Shown here in pieces: positions 1-11,845 of a stretch of DNA of 64,000 nt. The translations under genes and the position numbers were made by a program. Source of the stretch: CADCVQ01 sp038260305 (GTDB lineage: Bacteria; Actinomycetota; Thermoleophilia; Solirubrobacterales; Solirubrobacteraceae); the NCBI GenBank assembly GCA_038260305.1, contig JBBSNY010000011.1:46304-110303 (forward strand), given 5' to 3'. The first letter of the stretch is position 1, and each line of letters starts with the position of its first letter. The notes below the pieces were generated by a model that worked only from the letters and a program-made list of their open reading frames with translations, ran no database searches and was not told where the DNA came from.

Positions 1-37
1 CCTGCTCGGTGCTCGAAGCACGAAGGATCGCGCTGAC

Positions 38-71
38 GCCGGCCGTGTCCATTGCAACTGCTACGGCCGGC
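38..71. other. 9-bp inverted repeat near the window edge
   Basis: GCCGGCCGT (38-46) and ACGGCCGGC (63-71) are perfect reverse complements around a 16-nt loop. It could be a factor-independent terminator of a gene left of the window, whose tail could end with the TGA at 34-36, but no U tract follows. Function is inferred only. Confidence 0.35.
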
Positions 72-121
72 GGGTGTCGAGAGGTCCCGTGCTTCTGATC
101 GCGTGGCCTTCGGGGAGAGGA

Positions 122-796
122 ATGGGTACGGTCGACTCCATGGACTACGTCGCGATTCGCGAGCGCTCGGTTCGCAAGCTCGCGCGATGGAAGCTGCCGG
201 ATCCCGGCGTGCTGCCGCTGCACGCGGACGGGGACTTCGACTGGGTCCGCGACGTGGGCAGCGTCGCCGCGCGCTGCCACGCGATCGCCGCCGCGCTGGC
301 GTTGGCGCAGGACGCGCCGCCGCAGCGCATCCACCAAGCGCTCGTCGACAACGATCTCGAGCGCTGGCTCGCCGACGTCGAGCTGCGCTTCCTGCGCCAC
401 CTCCTGGGAGACATCGCGCTGGGCGGCGACGAGCGCGAGCAGATCGCCGTCGACATCTCCTGGCGCGAGGAGGCGCTGTGGGCGCTGCTGTGGTGCGTCG
501 AGCTCGTCGACGACCTGCCGCCCGACGAGCTCTGCAGCCCCGACCCCTTCTACGAGCGCCTCGCCCCGAACCTGGACCCCTCGCGAGGGCGCACCGACGT
601 GCTGCTGCGTCCGTTGCCGGCGATCGCGGAGATGCTCGACTTCTACTACTGCCTGCACTGGCACGCGCGCAACGCGCAGTACCACGGTCAGCTGTGGAAC
701 CCGCAGATCGCGCCCGGAGCCGTGCTGGAGCGCCGTCGCGCGCTCGAGTGGCTGTTTCAGGACCTCCCGTGGGACGACGTCGATCTCGGCACCTGA
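122..796 (+). CDS. DUF4272 domain-containing protein
   Basis: A 224-aa cytoplasmic protein without signal peptide or membrane segment. The order of features matches the DUF4272 family: an arginine-rich start (AIRERSVRKLARWK), a central WREEALWALLW block, FYYCLHWHARNAQ near residue 180 and a C-terminal ERRRALEWL...WDDVDL signature. The family has no assigned biochemical role. ATG 122 was chosen because a purine-rich site (GGGGAGAGG) sits just upstream; ATG 140 (MDYVAIRER) is also possible. The reading frame is open to the left edge without another convincing start. It lies 28 bp ahead of cysK on the same strand. Confidence 0.75.
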   Translation: MGTVDSMDYVAIRERSVRKLARWKLPDPGVLPLHADGDFDWVRDVGSVAARCHAIAAALALAQDAPPQRIHQALVDNDLERWLADVELRFLRHLLGDIALGGDEREQIAVDISWREEALWALLWCVELVDDLPPDELCSPDPFYERLAPNLDPSRGRTDVLLRPLPAIAEMLDFYYCLHWHARNAQYHGQLWNPQIAPGAVLERRRALEWLFQDLPWDDVDLGT

Positions 797-809
797 CGTC
801 GCAGCGGGA

Positions 810-815
810 TACGGT
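810..815 (+). promoter_or_regulatory. Putative -10 of a leaderless cysK transcript
   Basis: TACGGT ends 9 nt before ATG 825, which would place transcription start at or next to the start codon. There is no Shine-Dalgarno. This favours ATG 825 over GTG 816. No clear -35 is visible. Confidence 0.4.
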
Positions 816-824
816 GTGACGGGA

Positions 825-1748
825 ATGCCCCGCATCCCGACGAACATCTCCGAGCACGTCGGGCGTACGCCGATGCTCGAGTTGGCGCGCCTCGCTCCCG
901 AGGGCGTGCGGATCTTCGGCAAGCTCGAGGCGTTCAACCCGGGCGGCAGCGTGAAGGACCGAATCGGCGTCGCGATGATCGAGGCGGCCGAAGCCGACGG
1001 GCTCATCGAGCCGGGCAGGACGACGATCGTCGAGGCGACGTCCGGCAACACCGGTATTGCGCTCGCGTTCGTCTGCGCGGCCAAGGGCTATGACCTCGTG
1101 CTCACGCTGCCACAGGGCATGAGCCGCGAGCGCGAGTCGCTGCTGCGCCTGTACGGCGCGCGTGTCGAGATCACGGAGTCGCTCGGCGGGATGAACGAGG
1201 CCGTCGAGGCCGCCCGCGCGATGGCCATGCGCGACGACGTCTTCCTGCCCGACCAGTTCTCCAACCCCGCAAACCCAGAGGCACACCGCCGCAGCACCGG
1301 CCCCGAGCTGTGGGCCGACCTCGACGGCGACGTCGACGTGCTCGTCTGTGGCGTGGGGACCGGCGGCACGATCACCGGCGCGGGCGAGGTGCTCAAGGGC
1401 CACAACCCGAAGCTGCACGTCGTCGCCGTCGAGCCGCTCAGCTCCGCAGTGCTCTCGGGTCGCTCGCCCGGGCCGCACAAGATCCAGGGCATCGGCGCGG
1501 GCTTCGTGCCGCCCGTGCTCAACCGCGAGATCATCGACGAGGTCATCGCGGTCGACGACGAGGACGCGCTCGACACGGCGCGGCGTGCGGCGCGCCGCGA
1601 GGGCGCGTTGCTGGGGATCTCCTGTGGCGCCGCGCTGTGGGCGGCGATCGAGGTCGCCAAGCGGCCGGAGTTCCGTGGCAAGCGGATCGCCGTCGTGCTG
1701 CCGGACTCCGGCGAGCGCTACGTGTCGGTGCCGTTCTTCGCGCCGTAG
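825..1748 (+). CDS. cysK: Cysteine synthase (O-acetylserine sulfhydrylase)
   Basis: PLP enzyme that replaces the acetyl group of O-acetylserine with sulfide to give cysteine. The 307-aa length is normal for CysK. Visible hallmarks are NPGGSVKDR, in which Lys44 would form the PLP Schiff base, the substrate loop TSGNTG (about residues 72-77), the phosphate-binding GTGGTITG near 180 and the C-terminal LPDSGERY. ATG 825 was preferred to the in-frame GTG at 816 because of the TACGGT hexamer 9 nt upstream. The serine acetyltransferase gene follows 93 bp downstream, so both steps from serine to cysteine are adjacent. Some family members accept O-phosphoserine or cystathionine substrates, which cannot be excluded. 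Confidence 0.93.
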   Translation: MPRIPTNISEHVGRTPMLELARLAPEGVRIFGKLEAFNPGGSVKDRIGVAMIEAAEADGLIEPGRTTIVEATSGNTGIALAFVCAAKGYDLVLTLPQGMSRERESLLRLYGARVEITESLGGMNEAVEAARAMAMRDDVFLPDQFSNPANPEAHRRSTGPELWADLDGDVDVLVCGVGTGGTITGAGEVLKGHNPKLHVVAVEPLSSAVLSGRSPGPHKIQGIGAGFVPPVLNREIIDEVIAVDDEDALDTARRAARREGALLGISCGAALWAAIEVAKRPEFRGKRIAVVLPDSGERYVSVPFFAP

Positions 1749-1828
1749 TCTCGGGCGTCGCGCCGGTCGCCGTCAACCCGCCGATCTTCGATGGGGATTC
1801 GGGCGTCTTGCAGGCGAAGTCGCCTCGC

Positions 1829-1834
1829 TACCCT
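1829..1834 (+). promoter_or_regulatory. Putative -10 of a leaderless cysE transcript
   Basis: TACCCT followed by a 7-nt spacer and ATG 1842, with no ribosome binding site. This suggests cysE has its own start point besides any readthrough from cysK. Confidence 0.4.
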
Positions 1835-1841
1835 CTGCTGC

Positions 1842-2582
1842 ATGCTCGGTCTCGGAACCCTCGCACGGGTCGTCGGCGAGGTCCGGCGCGACGTCGCGGC
1901 GGCCCACGCGCGCGATCCCGCGGCGCGCGGCGCCCCGAGCGCGGAGATCCTGTCGTCGTGGCCGGGCGTGCAGGCGCTGCTCGTGCATCGCGTCGCGCAC
2001 GAGCTGCACATCCTCGGCGTCCCGGTCGTCCCGCGCTCGATGTCGATGGTCTCGCGCGCGCTGACCGGTATCGAGATCCACCCGGCCGCGAGCATCGGCC
2101 AGGGCTTCTTCATCGACCACGGCGCGGGCGTCGTCATAGGCGAGACCGCACAGATCGGCGACGACGTGACGCTGTACCAGGGCGTGACGCTCGGCGGCAC
2201 GGGCTTTCAGACCGGCAAGCGCCACCCGACGCTCGAGGACAACGTCACCGTCGGCGCGGGCGCCAAGCTGCTCGGCGCGATCACCGTCGGACATGGGGCG
2301 AAGATCGGAGCCAACTCCGTCGTCATCCACGACGTCGCGCCGAACTCGACCGTCGTCGGCAACCCCGGCCACGCCGTGCGGGTCGACGGCCGGCGCCCCG
2401 AGGGACCGGATACCGACTGGATCCACCTGCCCGACCCGATCGCCGACGCGATCAAGGGGCTGTCCGCGCGGATCGGTGATGTCGAGCACGACGTCGCCGA
2501 CCTGTCCGGTCGCGAGCGGCGACCAGAGGGTGACGTGCGGCCGCTGCGCGAGGTGCGCGCGCCGAGCCCCGCCGGCGGCTGA
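1842..2582 (+). CDS. cysE: Serine O-acetyltransferase
   Basis: Acetylates serine with acetyl-CoA to give O-acetylserine, the substrate of CysK. The 246-aa product has a helical N-terminus (SWPGVQALLVHRVAHEL) and then a left-handed beta-helix of hexapeptide repeats: GIEIHPAASIGQGFFIDHGAGVV is split here as GIEIHPAASIG and FIDHGAGVVIGE, followed by YQGVTLGGTGF, the KRHPTLEDNVTVGAGA block and VVGNPGHAVR. The FIDHG and HPTLED histidines are the expected catalytic residues. About 55 residues follow the helix and include a short charged, possibly coiled-coil stretch (LSARIGDVEHDVADL). The classical CysK-binding C-terminal Ile is absent, because the protein ends in Gly-Gly. ATG 1842 gives the normal N-terminus; the frame is open further upstream. 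Confidence 0.92.
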   Translation: MLGLGTLARVVGEVRRDVAAAHARDPAARGAPSAEILSSWPGVQALLVHRVAHELHILGVPVVPRSMSMVSRALTGIEIHPAASIGQGFFIDHGAGVVIGETAQIGDDVTLYQGVTLGGTGFQTGKRHPTLEDNVTVGAGAKLLGAITVGHGAKIGANSVVIHDVAPNSTVVGNPGHAVRVDGRRPEGPDTDWIHLPDPIADAIKGLSARIGDVEHDVADLSGRERRPEGDVRPLREVRAPSPAGG

Positions 2583-2612
2583 ACCGGCTCGTGCCGGCCT
2601 GAGCGCAGGCCG

Positions 2613-3485
2613 TCAGTAGTAGACGGTGCGGCAGCGGTGCCGCGGGCGCTGCTTGTACTCCGGCCCCTGCCCGCGGCTCCACAGCGCGTTGTCGAGCTCG
2701 TGCGCCGACGCGCCCGTTCGCTGCGCGATGAGCTCGCAGGCGTGCACGGCGCAGGCACGGATCTCGCGCTCCTGCTCGCCGGTTGGCAGTAGCAGACCGG
2801 CGTCGACGTGCGCCGCGAGCTCGGGCTCGTAGCGCAGGACGCCGTTGCAGCGCAGGACGTGCGGGACGAGGTTGTCGGCGAAGATCGTCAGCCGCCGCAG
2901 GTCGCCGAAGCGCGCGACGCCCGCGAGCGCGAGGTCGGCGGCGGCGATCTGCGCGCGCTTGTAGAAGCCGCGGTCGTCGAACAGTGCCATGCCCGCCGCG
3001 AGCATCGTCGCCAGCCGCTCCGCGGAGCCGCGCGCCTCGCGCACGAGTGCCAGCGTGTCGCGATCTCCGAGGTAGGTTCCCAGCGAGCGCAGCGCCTGGG
3101 CGTAGAGCGCCATCAGCTCGTGGTCGCGACGCTGGCCGAGCGTGCTCGCAACCTCGTCGGTGCGCAGCGCGCGCAGCTCGGCGGTGCTCCACGCGCCGTG
3201 CGCGCGGAAGCGATCGGCGAGCGCCCACGCGACCGTGAAGTAGCCCGAGCAGTCCGTTCGCTTCGCGAGCGTCGGAAACCAGCCCGAGCCGAAGTTCACG
3301 GCATCGACGACGAGCATGTACGTCGCGACCTCGGTCTCCGAGCCCTCGAGGTAGTGGCGCACCGGATCGAGTGCCGGCGGCTCGCCGGGCACGACCTCGC
3401 CCAGCGCGTCGAGGTCGATGCTCACCCAGCGTGCGCCGCGGGCGATGCGCGCGCACGACGCACGGACGTCGTCGCACAGCGCCAT
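2613..3485 (-). CDS. Queuosine salvage protein (DUF2419 family)
   Basis: A 290-aa cytoplasmic protein of the queuosine-salvage family (DUF2419, Qng1-like), which acts as a nucleosidase releasing queuine from queuosine or its 5'-phosphate. Family blocks are visible: VVDAVNFGSGWFP, DCSGYFTVAWAL, FDDRGFYKRAQI and, most diagnostic, LTIFADNLVPHVLR, whose Asp is the conserved active-site residue. The C-terminus AHELDNALWSRGQ...KQRPRHRCRTVYY also fits. It lies 38 bp downstream of the CAP-domain gene on the same strand, and its 3' end converges on cysE with a 30-bp gap. The frame is open far upstream, so the ATG at 3485 is chosen from where similarity begins. Confidence 0.85.
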   Translation of the reverse strand: MALCDDVRASCARIARGARWVSIDLDALGEVVPGEPPALDPVRHYLEGSETEVATYMLVVDAVNFGSGWFPTLAKRTDCSGYFTVAWALADRFRAHGAWSTAELRALRTDEVASTLGQRRDHELMALYAQALRSLGTYLGDRDTLALVREARGSAERLATMLAAGMALFDDRGFYKRAQIAAADLALAGVARFGDLRRLTIFADNLVPHVLRCNGVLRYEPELAAHVDAGLLLPTGEQEREIRACAVHACELIAQRTGASAHELDNALWSRGQGPEYKQRPRHRCRTVYY

Positions 3486-3523
3486 CGGCGCGGCCCGGCT
3501 CGTTCGGACGGCGGGGGCGCCGC

Positions 3524-4093
3524 TCAGCGGCGGCCGAAGTCGATCGTGACGGTCGCCGAGCTGCCGCCCACGCCGGCCATCGGCGCGCCGAGCGCGAAGC
3601 CGACGCCGGCGTCGCGGAAGCGACGGTCGAGCATCGTCTTGCGGTGCGGCGGGTCCTTCATGAGCGAGGAAACGAGGCGCACCGGTGTCGCCAGCGTGCC
3701 CGAGGCGAAGGCGATCGTCTCGCCGAGCAGCGACGAGCAGGTCATGTTCGGGAGGTAGCCGGTGGTGGCCGCACGCAGCCTCACGCCACCGCCTCCGGGG
3801 CTCGAGTGCGACATGAACTTGCCCGTGATCATCTCGCCGCTGTGCGTGAGCGCTGCGCTCTTGAGCGTCGTCGACGCGTGCAGGGCGGACATGCCGCGCT
3901 TCGTGCGCTCGCCGTTGATGAGGCAGAGCATCGCGTCTACGGCGCGCAGGCGGGTCACCTCGTTGACTGCGACGGCGTATGCGCCCGCGCAGGACGGTGC
4001 AGTCCTTGTCGCCTTCTTCGCAGATGCCATCCCTGGCGCGCTGATCAGCATCAGCGCAGTGATCGTCGATGCGATCACAGTAATACGGAGCAT
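3524..4093 (-). CDS. Secreted CAP-domain (SCP/YkwD-like) protein
   Basis: A 189-aa exported protein. Residues 1-25 form a signal peptide (hydrophobic ITALMLISAPG, likely cleavage after MASA). The rest is a CAP/SCP domain: INGERTKRGMSAL, LKSAALTHSGEMI, the MSHSSP block, LGETIAFASG and DPPHRKTMLDRRFRDAGVGFA, ending in a beta strand (TVTIDFGRR). Four cysteines could form disulfides. CAP proteins have varied roles outside the cell and none can be assigned here. An AT-rich promoter and a GGGGGAG ribosome site lie upstream, so this gene is leadered, unlike its divergent neighbour uvrD. Confidence 0.85.
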   Translation of the reverse strand: MLRITVIASTITALMLISAPGMASAKKATRTAPSCAGAYAVAVNEVTRLRAVDAMLCLINGERTKRGMSALHASTTLKSAALTHSGEMITGKFMSHSSPGGGGVRLRAATTGYLPNMTCSSLLGETIAFASGTLATPVRLVSSLMKDPPHRKTMLDRRFRDAGVGFALGAPMAGVGGSSATVTIDFGRR

Positions 4094-4129
4094 GCCCCCC
4101 GGCCTCTCCCCCGAACAATAAGACGGGGG

Positions 4130-4135
4130 ATATTA
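4130..4135 (-). promoter_or_regulatory. Putative -10 for the CAP-domain gene
   Basis: TAATAT on the minus strand, about 36 nt before ATG 4093, leaves room for an untranslated leader that contains a GGGGGAGAGG ribosome site. It lies in the divergent region shared with the helicase gene. Confidence 0.4.
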
Positions 4136-4199
4136 GGGGCGCCAATCGGGTAACGCAAGCAATCGCTCCAATCGAGGCGATGTCCTCCGGTGCCGAGCC

Positions 4200-4205
4200 T
4201 ATGCT
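4200..4205 (+). promoter_or_regulatory. Putative -10 of a leaderless helicase transcript
   Basis: TATGCT, a 7-nt spacer and ATG 4213. This selects the fourth of four candidate in-frame ATGs (4180, 4201, 4207, 4213) as the start. Confidence 0.4.
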
Positions 4206-4212
4206 CATGGGG

Positions 4213-6438
<2,226 letters not shown>

Positions 6439-6479
6439 TCCTTCACGAGCTCGCCATTCCGGCGACCGACACCGCCACG

Positions 6480-6485
6480 TAGGGT
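6480..6485 (+). promoter_or_regulatory. Putative -10 of a leaderless folD transcript
   Basis: TAGGGT ends 11 nt before GTG 6497 and no Shine-Dalgarno is present. The spacing is at the long end of the pattern seen in this window. Confidence 0.3.
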
Positions 6486-6496
6486 CTCTTCGCACA

Positions 6497-7369
6497 GTGT
6501 CCGCCAGGATCATCGATGGCAAGCAGATCGCCGGCCGCGTCCGGATCACCGTCGCGCGCGAGGTCGAGGCGTACGTCGAGCGCTTCGGCGGTGAGCGGCC
6601 CGGCCTTGCGACGATCCTCGTCGGCGACGATGCCGGGTCGGCCGTCTACGTCGCGGGCAAGCAGAAGGCCTGCCGCGAGGTCGGCATGACGGGGTCCAAC
6701 TATCCGCTGGCCGCCGACAGCTCGCGGGAGGAGCTCGTCGAGCTCATCGAGCGGCTGAACGGCGACGACGCGGTCAACGGGATCCTGCTGCAGCTGCCGC
6801 TGCCCGAGCACCTCGACGGCGTCGAGCTGACGGGGATGATCGACGCCGACAAGGACGTCGACGGGCTGACGCCGGTCAGCGCCGGTCGGCTCGCGCTCGG
6901 CATCGAGGGGCTGCGGCCCTGCACGCCGCAGGGGGTCATGGTGCTGCTCGAGGACGCCGGCGCGCAACTCGAGGGCGCCGAGGCCGTCGTCGTCGGCCGC
7001 TCGAACCTGTTCGGCAAGCCGATGGCCGCGCTGCTGCTCGCCGCCAACGCGACCGTCACGACCTGCCACTCGCGCACGCGCGACCTCGCCGAGGTCTGCC
7101 GCCGTGCCGACGTCCTGATCGCCGCCGTCGGACGGCCGCGGATGGTCAAGGCCGACTGGGTCAAGCCCGGCGCGATCGTCATCGACGTCGGGATGAACCG
7201 CATGAATTCGACCCCACCCACCCTCTGCGGCGACGTCGACTTCGATGCCGTCAGGGAGGTCGCCGCCGCGATCACGCCGGTGCCCGGCGGCGTCGGCCCG
7301 ATGACGATCGCGTTCCTGCTGCGCAACACGCTGCAGGCGGCGTCGATGGCGAAGGCTCGGGAGGCGTAG
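6497..7369 (+). CDS. folD: Bifunctional methylene-THF dehydrogenase / methenyl-THF cyclohydrolase
   Basis: Interconverts 5,10-methylene-, methenyl- and 10-formyl-tetrahydrofolate in the cytoplasmic one-carbon pool. The 290-aa length is typical. Family motifs are visible: the catalytic region VYVAGKQKACREVGM (conserved Lys), GILLQLPLPEHLD, DKDVDGLTPVSAGRLALG, PCTPQGVMVLLE, the Rossmann VVVGRSNLFGKPMAALLL and PVPGGVGPMTIAFLL. It starts with GTG at 6497 and its TAG overlaps the GTG of the next gene by one base, so a small membrane protein is translationally coupled to it. Serine is the usual one-carbon donor, which connects it to serC/serA in this window. Confidence 0.94.
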   Translation: MSARIIDGKQIAGRVRITVAREVEAYVERFGGERPGLATILVGDDAGSAVYVAGKQKACREVGMTGSNYPLAADSSREELVELIERLNGDDAVNGILLQLPLPEHLDGVELTGMIDADKDVDGLTPVSAGRLALGIEGLRPCTPQGVMVLLEDAGAQLEGAEAVVVGRSNLFGKPMAALLLAANATVTTCHSRTRDLAEVCRRADVLIAAVGRPRMVKADWVKPGAIVIDVGMNRMNSTPPTLCGDVDFDAVREVAAAITPVPGGVGPMTIAFLLRNTLQAASMAKAREA

Positions 7370-7866
7370 TGGACGTGCGCCGGCTGCGCGCCGGGGAGCT
7401 GCTGGCGGGCGCGGGCGCCACGGGCCTGCTCGCGGACATGTTCTTCGACTGGTTCAGCTCCGCCTCGGGCTGGCAGTCACTGACGATCGGGAGGATCGCG
7501 ATCGTCGTCCTCATCCTCTGCGCGTACACGCTCGTCGTTCTGACCGTGACGTCGCGCACCGTCGCGATGGCGTGCTCCGCGGCGACGATCACCATCGCCG
7601 CCGGCGCGCTCGCACTGTGGTTCGTCTTCTACCGCGTCGTCATCAACGAGCCGGGCACGAACGCGATCGTCAGTGTCGAGACCGGTGCCTATCTCGGGCT
7701 GCTGCTCGTCCTGGCGGTCATCGCGGGAGCGTGGCTCACGCTCGCCGACGAGCGCACGCATGCGGCCGCGTCACTCGAGCAGACCGAGCGCGTGCTCGCC
7801 GTTCGCGGCGCGCCGCGCCCCGCGCCGCCAACGCGCGATCCGGGGCGTCCCGCAGCGCGCTCATAG
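7369..7866 (+). CDS. Hypothetical four-helix membrane protein
   Basis: A 165-aa protein with about four membrane segments (approximate residues 12-30, 42-60, 66-88, 105-125) and a soluble, Pro/Arg/Ala-rich C-terminal tail. A conserved-looking DMFFDWFSSASGWQS loop follows the first helix; similar F-x-W-F/Y loops occur in small actinobacterial membrane proteins of unknown role. The GTG start overlaps the folD stop by one base, which implies coupled translation, but no functional link to folate is evident. I do not recognise a named family. Confidence 0.7.
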   Translation: MDVRRLRAGELLAGAGATGLLADMFFDWFSSASGWQSLTIGRIAIVVLILCAYTLVVLTVTSRTVAMACSAATITIAAGALALWFVFYRVVINEPGTNAIVSVETGAYLGLLLVLAVIAGAWLTLADERTHAAASLEQTERVLAVRGAPRPAPPTRDPGRPAARS

Positions 7867-7887
7867 CCGCTCGGCGAGGCCGCGCCG

Positions 7888-8289
7888 CTATGGCTCGGCG
7901 GTCGGCGCGAGGATCGACAAGCCATGCGCCTCGGCGCCGGCGGCGAGCCGTGCGTCGTAGGTGAGCATGGTCGTGAGGAGGCCCGCCTCCGCGAGACGCA
8001 GCGCGGTGGCGAGATGAAGAGCATCGAGCGTCGCCACGGTGGCCGGTGGCACGGTTTCGGCGTGCGCGAGGATCACCTCGTCGAGGGGTACCAAGGCCAC
8101 GCTGCCGAGCAGCGCGTCGGCAATCGTGAGATCGCCGTCGCGCAGTGCGACGCGTCGCAGTTCGATCGCGAGCAGACGACTCGAGAAATGCTGCTCGTAG
8201 CCGCTGAGCAGCGCCGTGATCGCAGCGGCGTCGGGCTCGCCCAACATGACGCGCGCCAGCGCGCTCGTGTCGATGTAGAGCCCGGCCAC
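7888..8289 (-). CDS. vapC: PIN-domain ribonuclease toxin (VapC-like)
   Basis: A 133-aa PIN-domain protein, the toxin half of a type II toxin-antitoxin pair; VapC toxins cleave RNA with Mg2+. The acidic active site is visible: Asp in LYIDTSALAR (position 7), Glu in the ELRRVA segment, Asp in LDALHLATAL and the final TYDARL Asp. It starts with GTG at 8289, 12 bp after the antitoxin gene on the same strand. The specific RNA target cannot be read from sequence. Confidence 0.85.
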   Translation of the reverse strand: MAGLYIDTSALARVMLGEPDAAAITALLSGYEQHFSSRLLAIELRRVALRDGDLTIADALLGSVALVPLDEVILAHAETVPPATVATLDALHLATALRLAEAGLLTTMLTYDARLAAGAEAHGLSILAPTAEP

Positions 8290-8301
8290 GCGAGATCGCG
8301 A

Positions 8302-8583
8302 TCAGGCGCGGTCGGTGCGCCCATCGGCGAGCAGCGCGTCCGCCGTGCCTGCGGGAGCCGAGCGCGCGGGCAGCCGGGCGATGGTGTCTTCCAGCCGCGC
8401 TCCCGGGATCGTCGCGCCGAACCGCGCGGCCGCGTCCACGTAGTCGTCGCCGGGATCGCCGGCCGGCGAGAGGCGCGCCACCAGACGCCCGTGCTCGGTG
8501 ACGTCGAGCGCCTCGCCAGCCTTCACACGCTCCAGATAGCGGCTCAGGTTCTGACGAAGCTCACGGACACCGACGCTCGACAT
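8302..8583 (-). CDS. vapB: Phd/YefM-type antitoxin
   Basis: A 93-aa antitoxin. The N-terminal part (SSVGVRELRQNLSRYLERVKAGEALDVTEHGR split as VGVRELRQNLSRYLERV and GEALDVTEHGRLVARL) is the DNA-binding fold of the Phd/YefM family, which autorepresses its operon. The C-terminal half is disordered-looking, acidic and Ala-rich, as expected for the toxin-binding tail. ATG 8583 was chosen over the ATG at 8604 because similarity starts at VGVRELR and a TACGGT hexamer lies 9 nt upstream. Confidence 0.85.
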   Translation of the reverse strand: MSSVGVRELRQNLSRYLERVKAGEALDVTEHGRLVARLSPAGDPGDDYVDAAARFGATIPGARLEDTIARLPARSAPAGTADALLADGRTDRA

Positions 8584-8592
8584 GTGCGTCGT

Positions 8593-8598
8593 ACCGTA
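8593..8598 (-). promoter_or_regulatory. Putative -10 for the toxin-antitoxin operon
   Basis: TACGGT on the minus strand with a 9-nt spacer to ATG 8583 and no ribosome site, again the leaderless pattern. Confidence 0.4.
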
Positions 8599-8648
8599 GC
8601 ACAATGTGATCGGCCCCTTGCCCCACGGCGCGGTGCGTCGCGGCCGCC

Positions 8649-8654
8649 TAGAAT
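8649..8654 (+). promoter_or_regulatory. Putative -10 of the leaderless gatCAB transcript
   Basis: TAGAAT, a 9-nt spacer and ATG 8664. The divergent toxin-antitoxin promoter is only about 50 bp away. Confidence 0.45.
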
Positions 8655-8663
8655 CGCCCGCAC

Positions 8664-8951
8664 ATGATCGATCGTGAACAGGTGCTGCACGTCGCCCGCC
8701 TCGCCCGCCTCGAGCTGTCCGAGGAGGAGGTCGAGCGCATGAGCCAGGAGCTGTCGGCCGTCCTCGACCACATCCAGGTCATCAGCGAGCTCGACCTCGA
8801 CGGGGTCCCGCCGACGACGCACGTCGTCGAGGTCTCCAATGCGCTGCGGCCCGACGTCGTCGAGCCGTCGCTCGCGCCCGAGGTCGCGCTCGCGAATGCT
8901 CCATCGGTCGCCGACGGGGGCTTTCGCGTCCCGAGCCCGCAGGCCGGATGA
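8664..8951 (+). CDS. gatC: Glutamyl-tRNA(Gln)/aspartyl-tRNA(Asn) amidotransferase subunit C
   Basis: Small subunit (95 aa) that wraps around and stabilises GatA in the GatCAB complex, which converts mischarged Glu-tRNA(Gln) or Asp-tRNA(Asn) to the amide form. The family signature is clear: VLHVARLARLELSEEEVERMSQEL split as VARLARLELSEEE and ELSAVLDHIQVI, followed by DLDGVPPTTHVVEVSNALRPD and the C-terminal ANAPSVADGGFRVP. It is first in the gatC-gatA-gatB operon and its TGA overlaps the gatA start by four bases. Confidence 0.94.
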   Translation: MIDREQVLHVARLARLELSEEEVERMSQELSAVLDHIQVISELDLDGVPPTTHVVEVSNALRPDVVEPSLAPEVALANAPSVADGGFRVPSPQAG

Positions 8952-10392
8952 GCGCCACCGATCCGACGGCGCTGACCGCCGCCGCCGCGGTCGCCGCGAT
9001 CGAGCGCGGCGAACTCGGCGCGGTCGAGCTCTTCGACGCCTACCGCGCCGCCGCCGAGGCCGACGAGCTCAACGCCTACCTGTGGGTCGCCGACGAGTCG
9101 CCCGATCCCGCCGCTGCCGCGGGCACGCCGTTGGCCGGCGTCCCGGTCGCCGTCAAGGATCTCTTCTGCACGGAGGGGGTCCCGAGCCAGGCCGGCTCGA
9201 AGATCCTCGAGGGCTACCGTCCGCCGTATACGGCATCCGTCGTCGCGCGCCTCGTGGCCGCCGGTGCGCCGCTGCTCGGCAAGACGAACCAGGACGAGTT
9301 CGCGATGGGCTCGTCGAACGAGAATTCCGCCTTCGGGCCGGTGCTCAACCCGTGGGACCGCGCTCGGGTGCCCGGCGGCTCGAGCGGCGGCAGCGCCGCC
9401 GCCGTCGCCGCCGGCTCGGCCCCGTGGGCGCTCGGCACGGACACCGGCGGCTCGATCCGCCAGCCCGCCGCGCTGTGCGGCATCGTGGGCCTGAAGCCCA
9501 CCTACGGAACGATCAGCCGCTACGGCATGATCGCGTTCGCCTCGTCGCTGGACCAGGCGGGCCCGCTGACGCGCGACGTCACGGATGCGGCGCTGCTGCT
9601 GCGCCACATGGTCGGCCATGATCACCGCGACTCGACGTCCGTCGGCTTCCCCGGCGATGTCGTGATCCCGACCGCGGAGCGCCTGGACGGCATCCGCCTC
9701 GGCGTCCCGGAGGAGCTGACCGGCGAGGGGATCGCGGTCGAGCCCGGCGTGCTCGCCGCCTTCAACGCGACGCTGGAGCTCGCCATGCAGCTCGGCGCGA
9801 TCGTCGAGACGTGCCGCCTCCCGCACGCCCCGCACGCGCTCAGCGCGTACTACGTGCTGGCCCCGGCGGAGGCGTCTTCGAACCTGGCCCGCTACGACGG
9901 TGTGCGCTACGGCGCGCGCTCGGAGAACGGGGGAGGCCTGCTGGAGATGTACATGCGCACGCGCACCGAGCACTTCGGCCCCGAGGTCAAGCGCCGCATC
10001 ATGCTGGGCACGTACTCGCTCTCAAGCGGCTACTACGACGCCTACTATGGCCGCGCCCAGCGGGTGCGTACGAAGATCGCCGACGACTTCCGCACGGCCT
10101 TCGAGTCGTTTGACTTCGTTGTGACGCCGACGTCGCCGTCCGTCGCATTCGAGCTCGGGGCGAAGACCGCAGACCCGTTGTCGATGTACCTCAACGACTA
10201 CTGCACCGTGCCGATGTCGCTCGCCGGCATCCCGGCGATCTCGATCCCCTGCGGGCTCAGCGAGGGCCTGCCGGTCGGCTTCCAGCTCGCCGCCCCGGCA
10301 TTCGGCGAGAACGCGATCCTCGACGCCGCGTTCGCGCTCGAGACGGCGATCGGCTTCGACCACAGCGGGGCGACTGGCGCAAGGAACCGCTC

Positions 10393-10396
<4 letters not shown>
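8948..10396 (+). CDS. gatA: Glutamyl-tRNA(Gln) amidotransferase subunit A
   Basis: Amidase-family subunit that hydrolyses glutamine and channels ammonia to GatB. The 482-aa length matches GatA. The Ser-cisSer-Lys catalytic triad is intact: Lys70 in VAVKDLF, Ser145 in VPGGSSGGSAAA and nucleophilic Ser169 in TDTGGSIRQPA. The GatA-specific blocks QDEFAMGSSNENSAFG, IVGLKPTYGTISRYG and LNDYCTVPMSLAGIPAISIPCG (shortened here to DYCTVPMSLAGIPAIS) are present. Four-base overlaps at both ends couple it to gatC and gatB. Confidence 0.96.
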
Positions 10397-11820
<1,424 letters not shown>

Positions 11821-11845
11821 TAGCCATGCTCGCGACGGCCGCGGC

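Noticed and set aside
2808..4153. Long plus-strand frames opposite the queuosine-salvage and CAP genes.
   Set aside because: No ribosome site or recognisable motif. The minus-strand genes have clear family signatures and a signal peptide.
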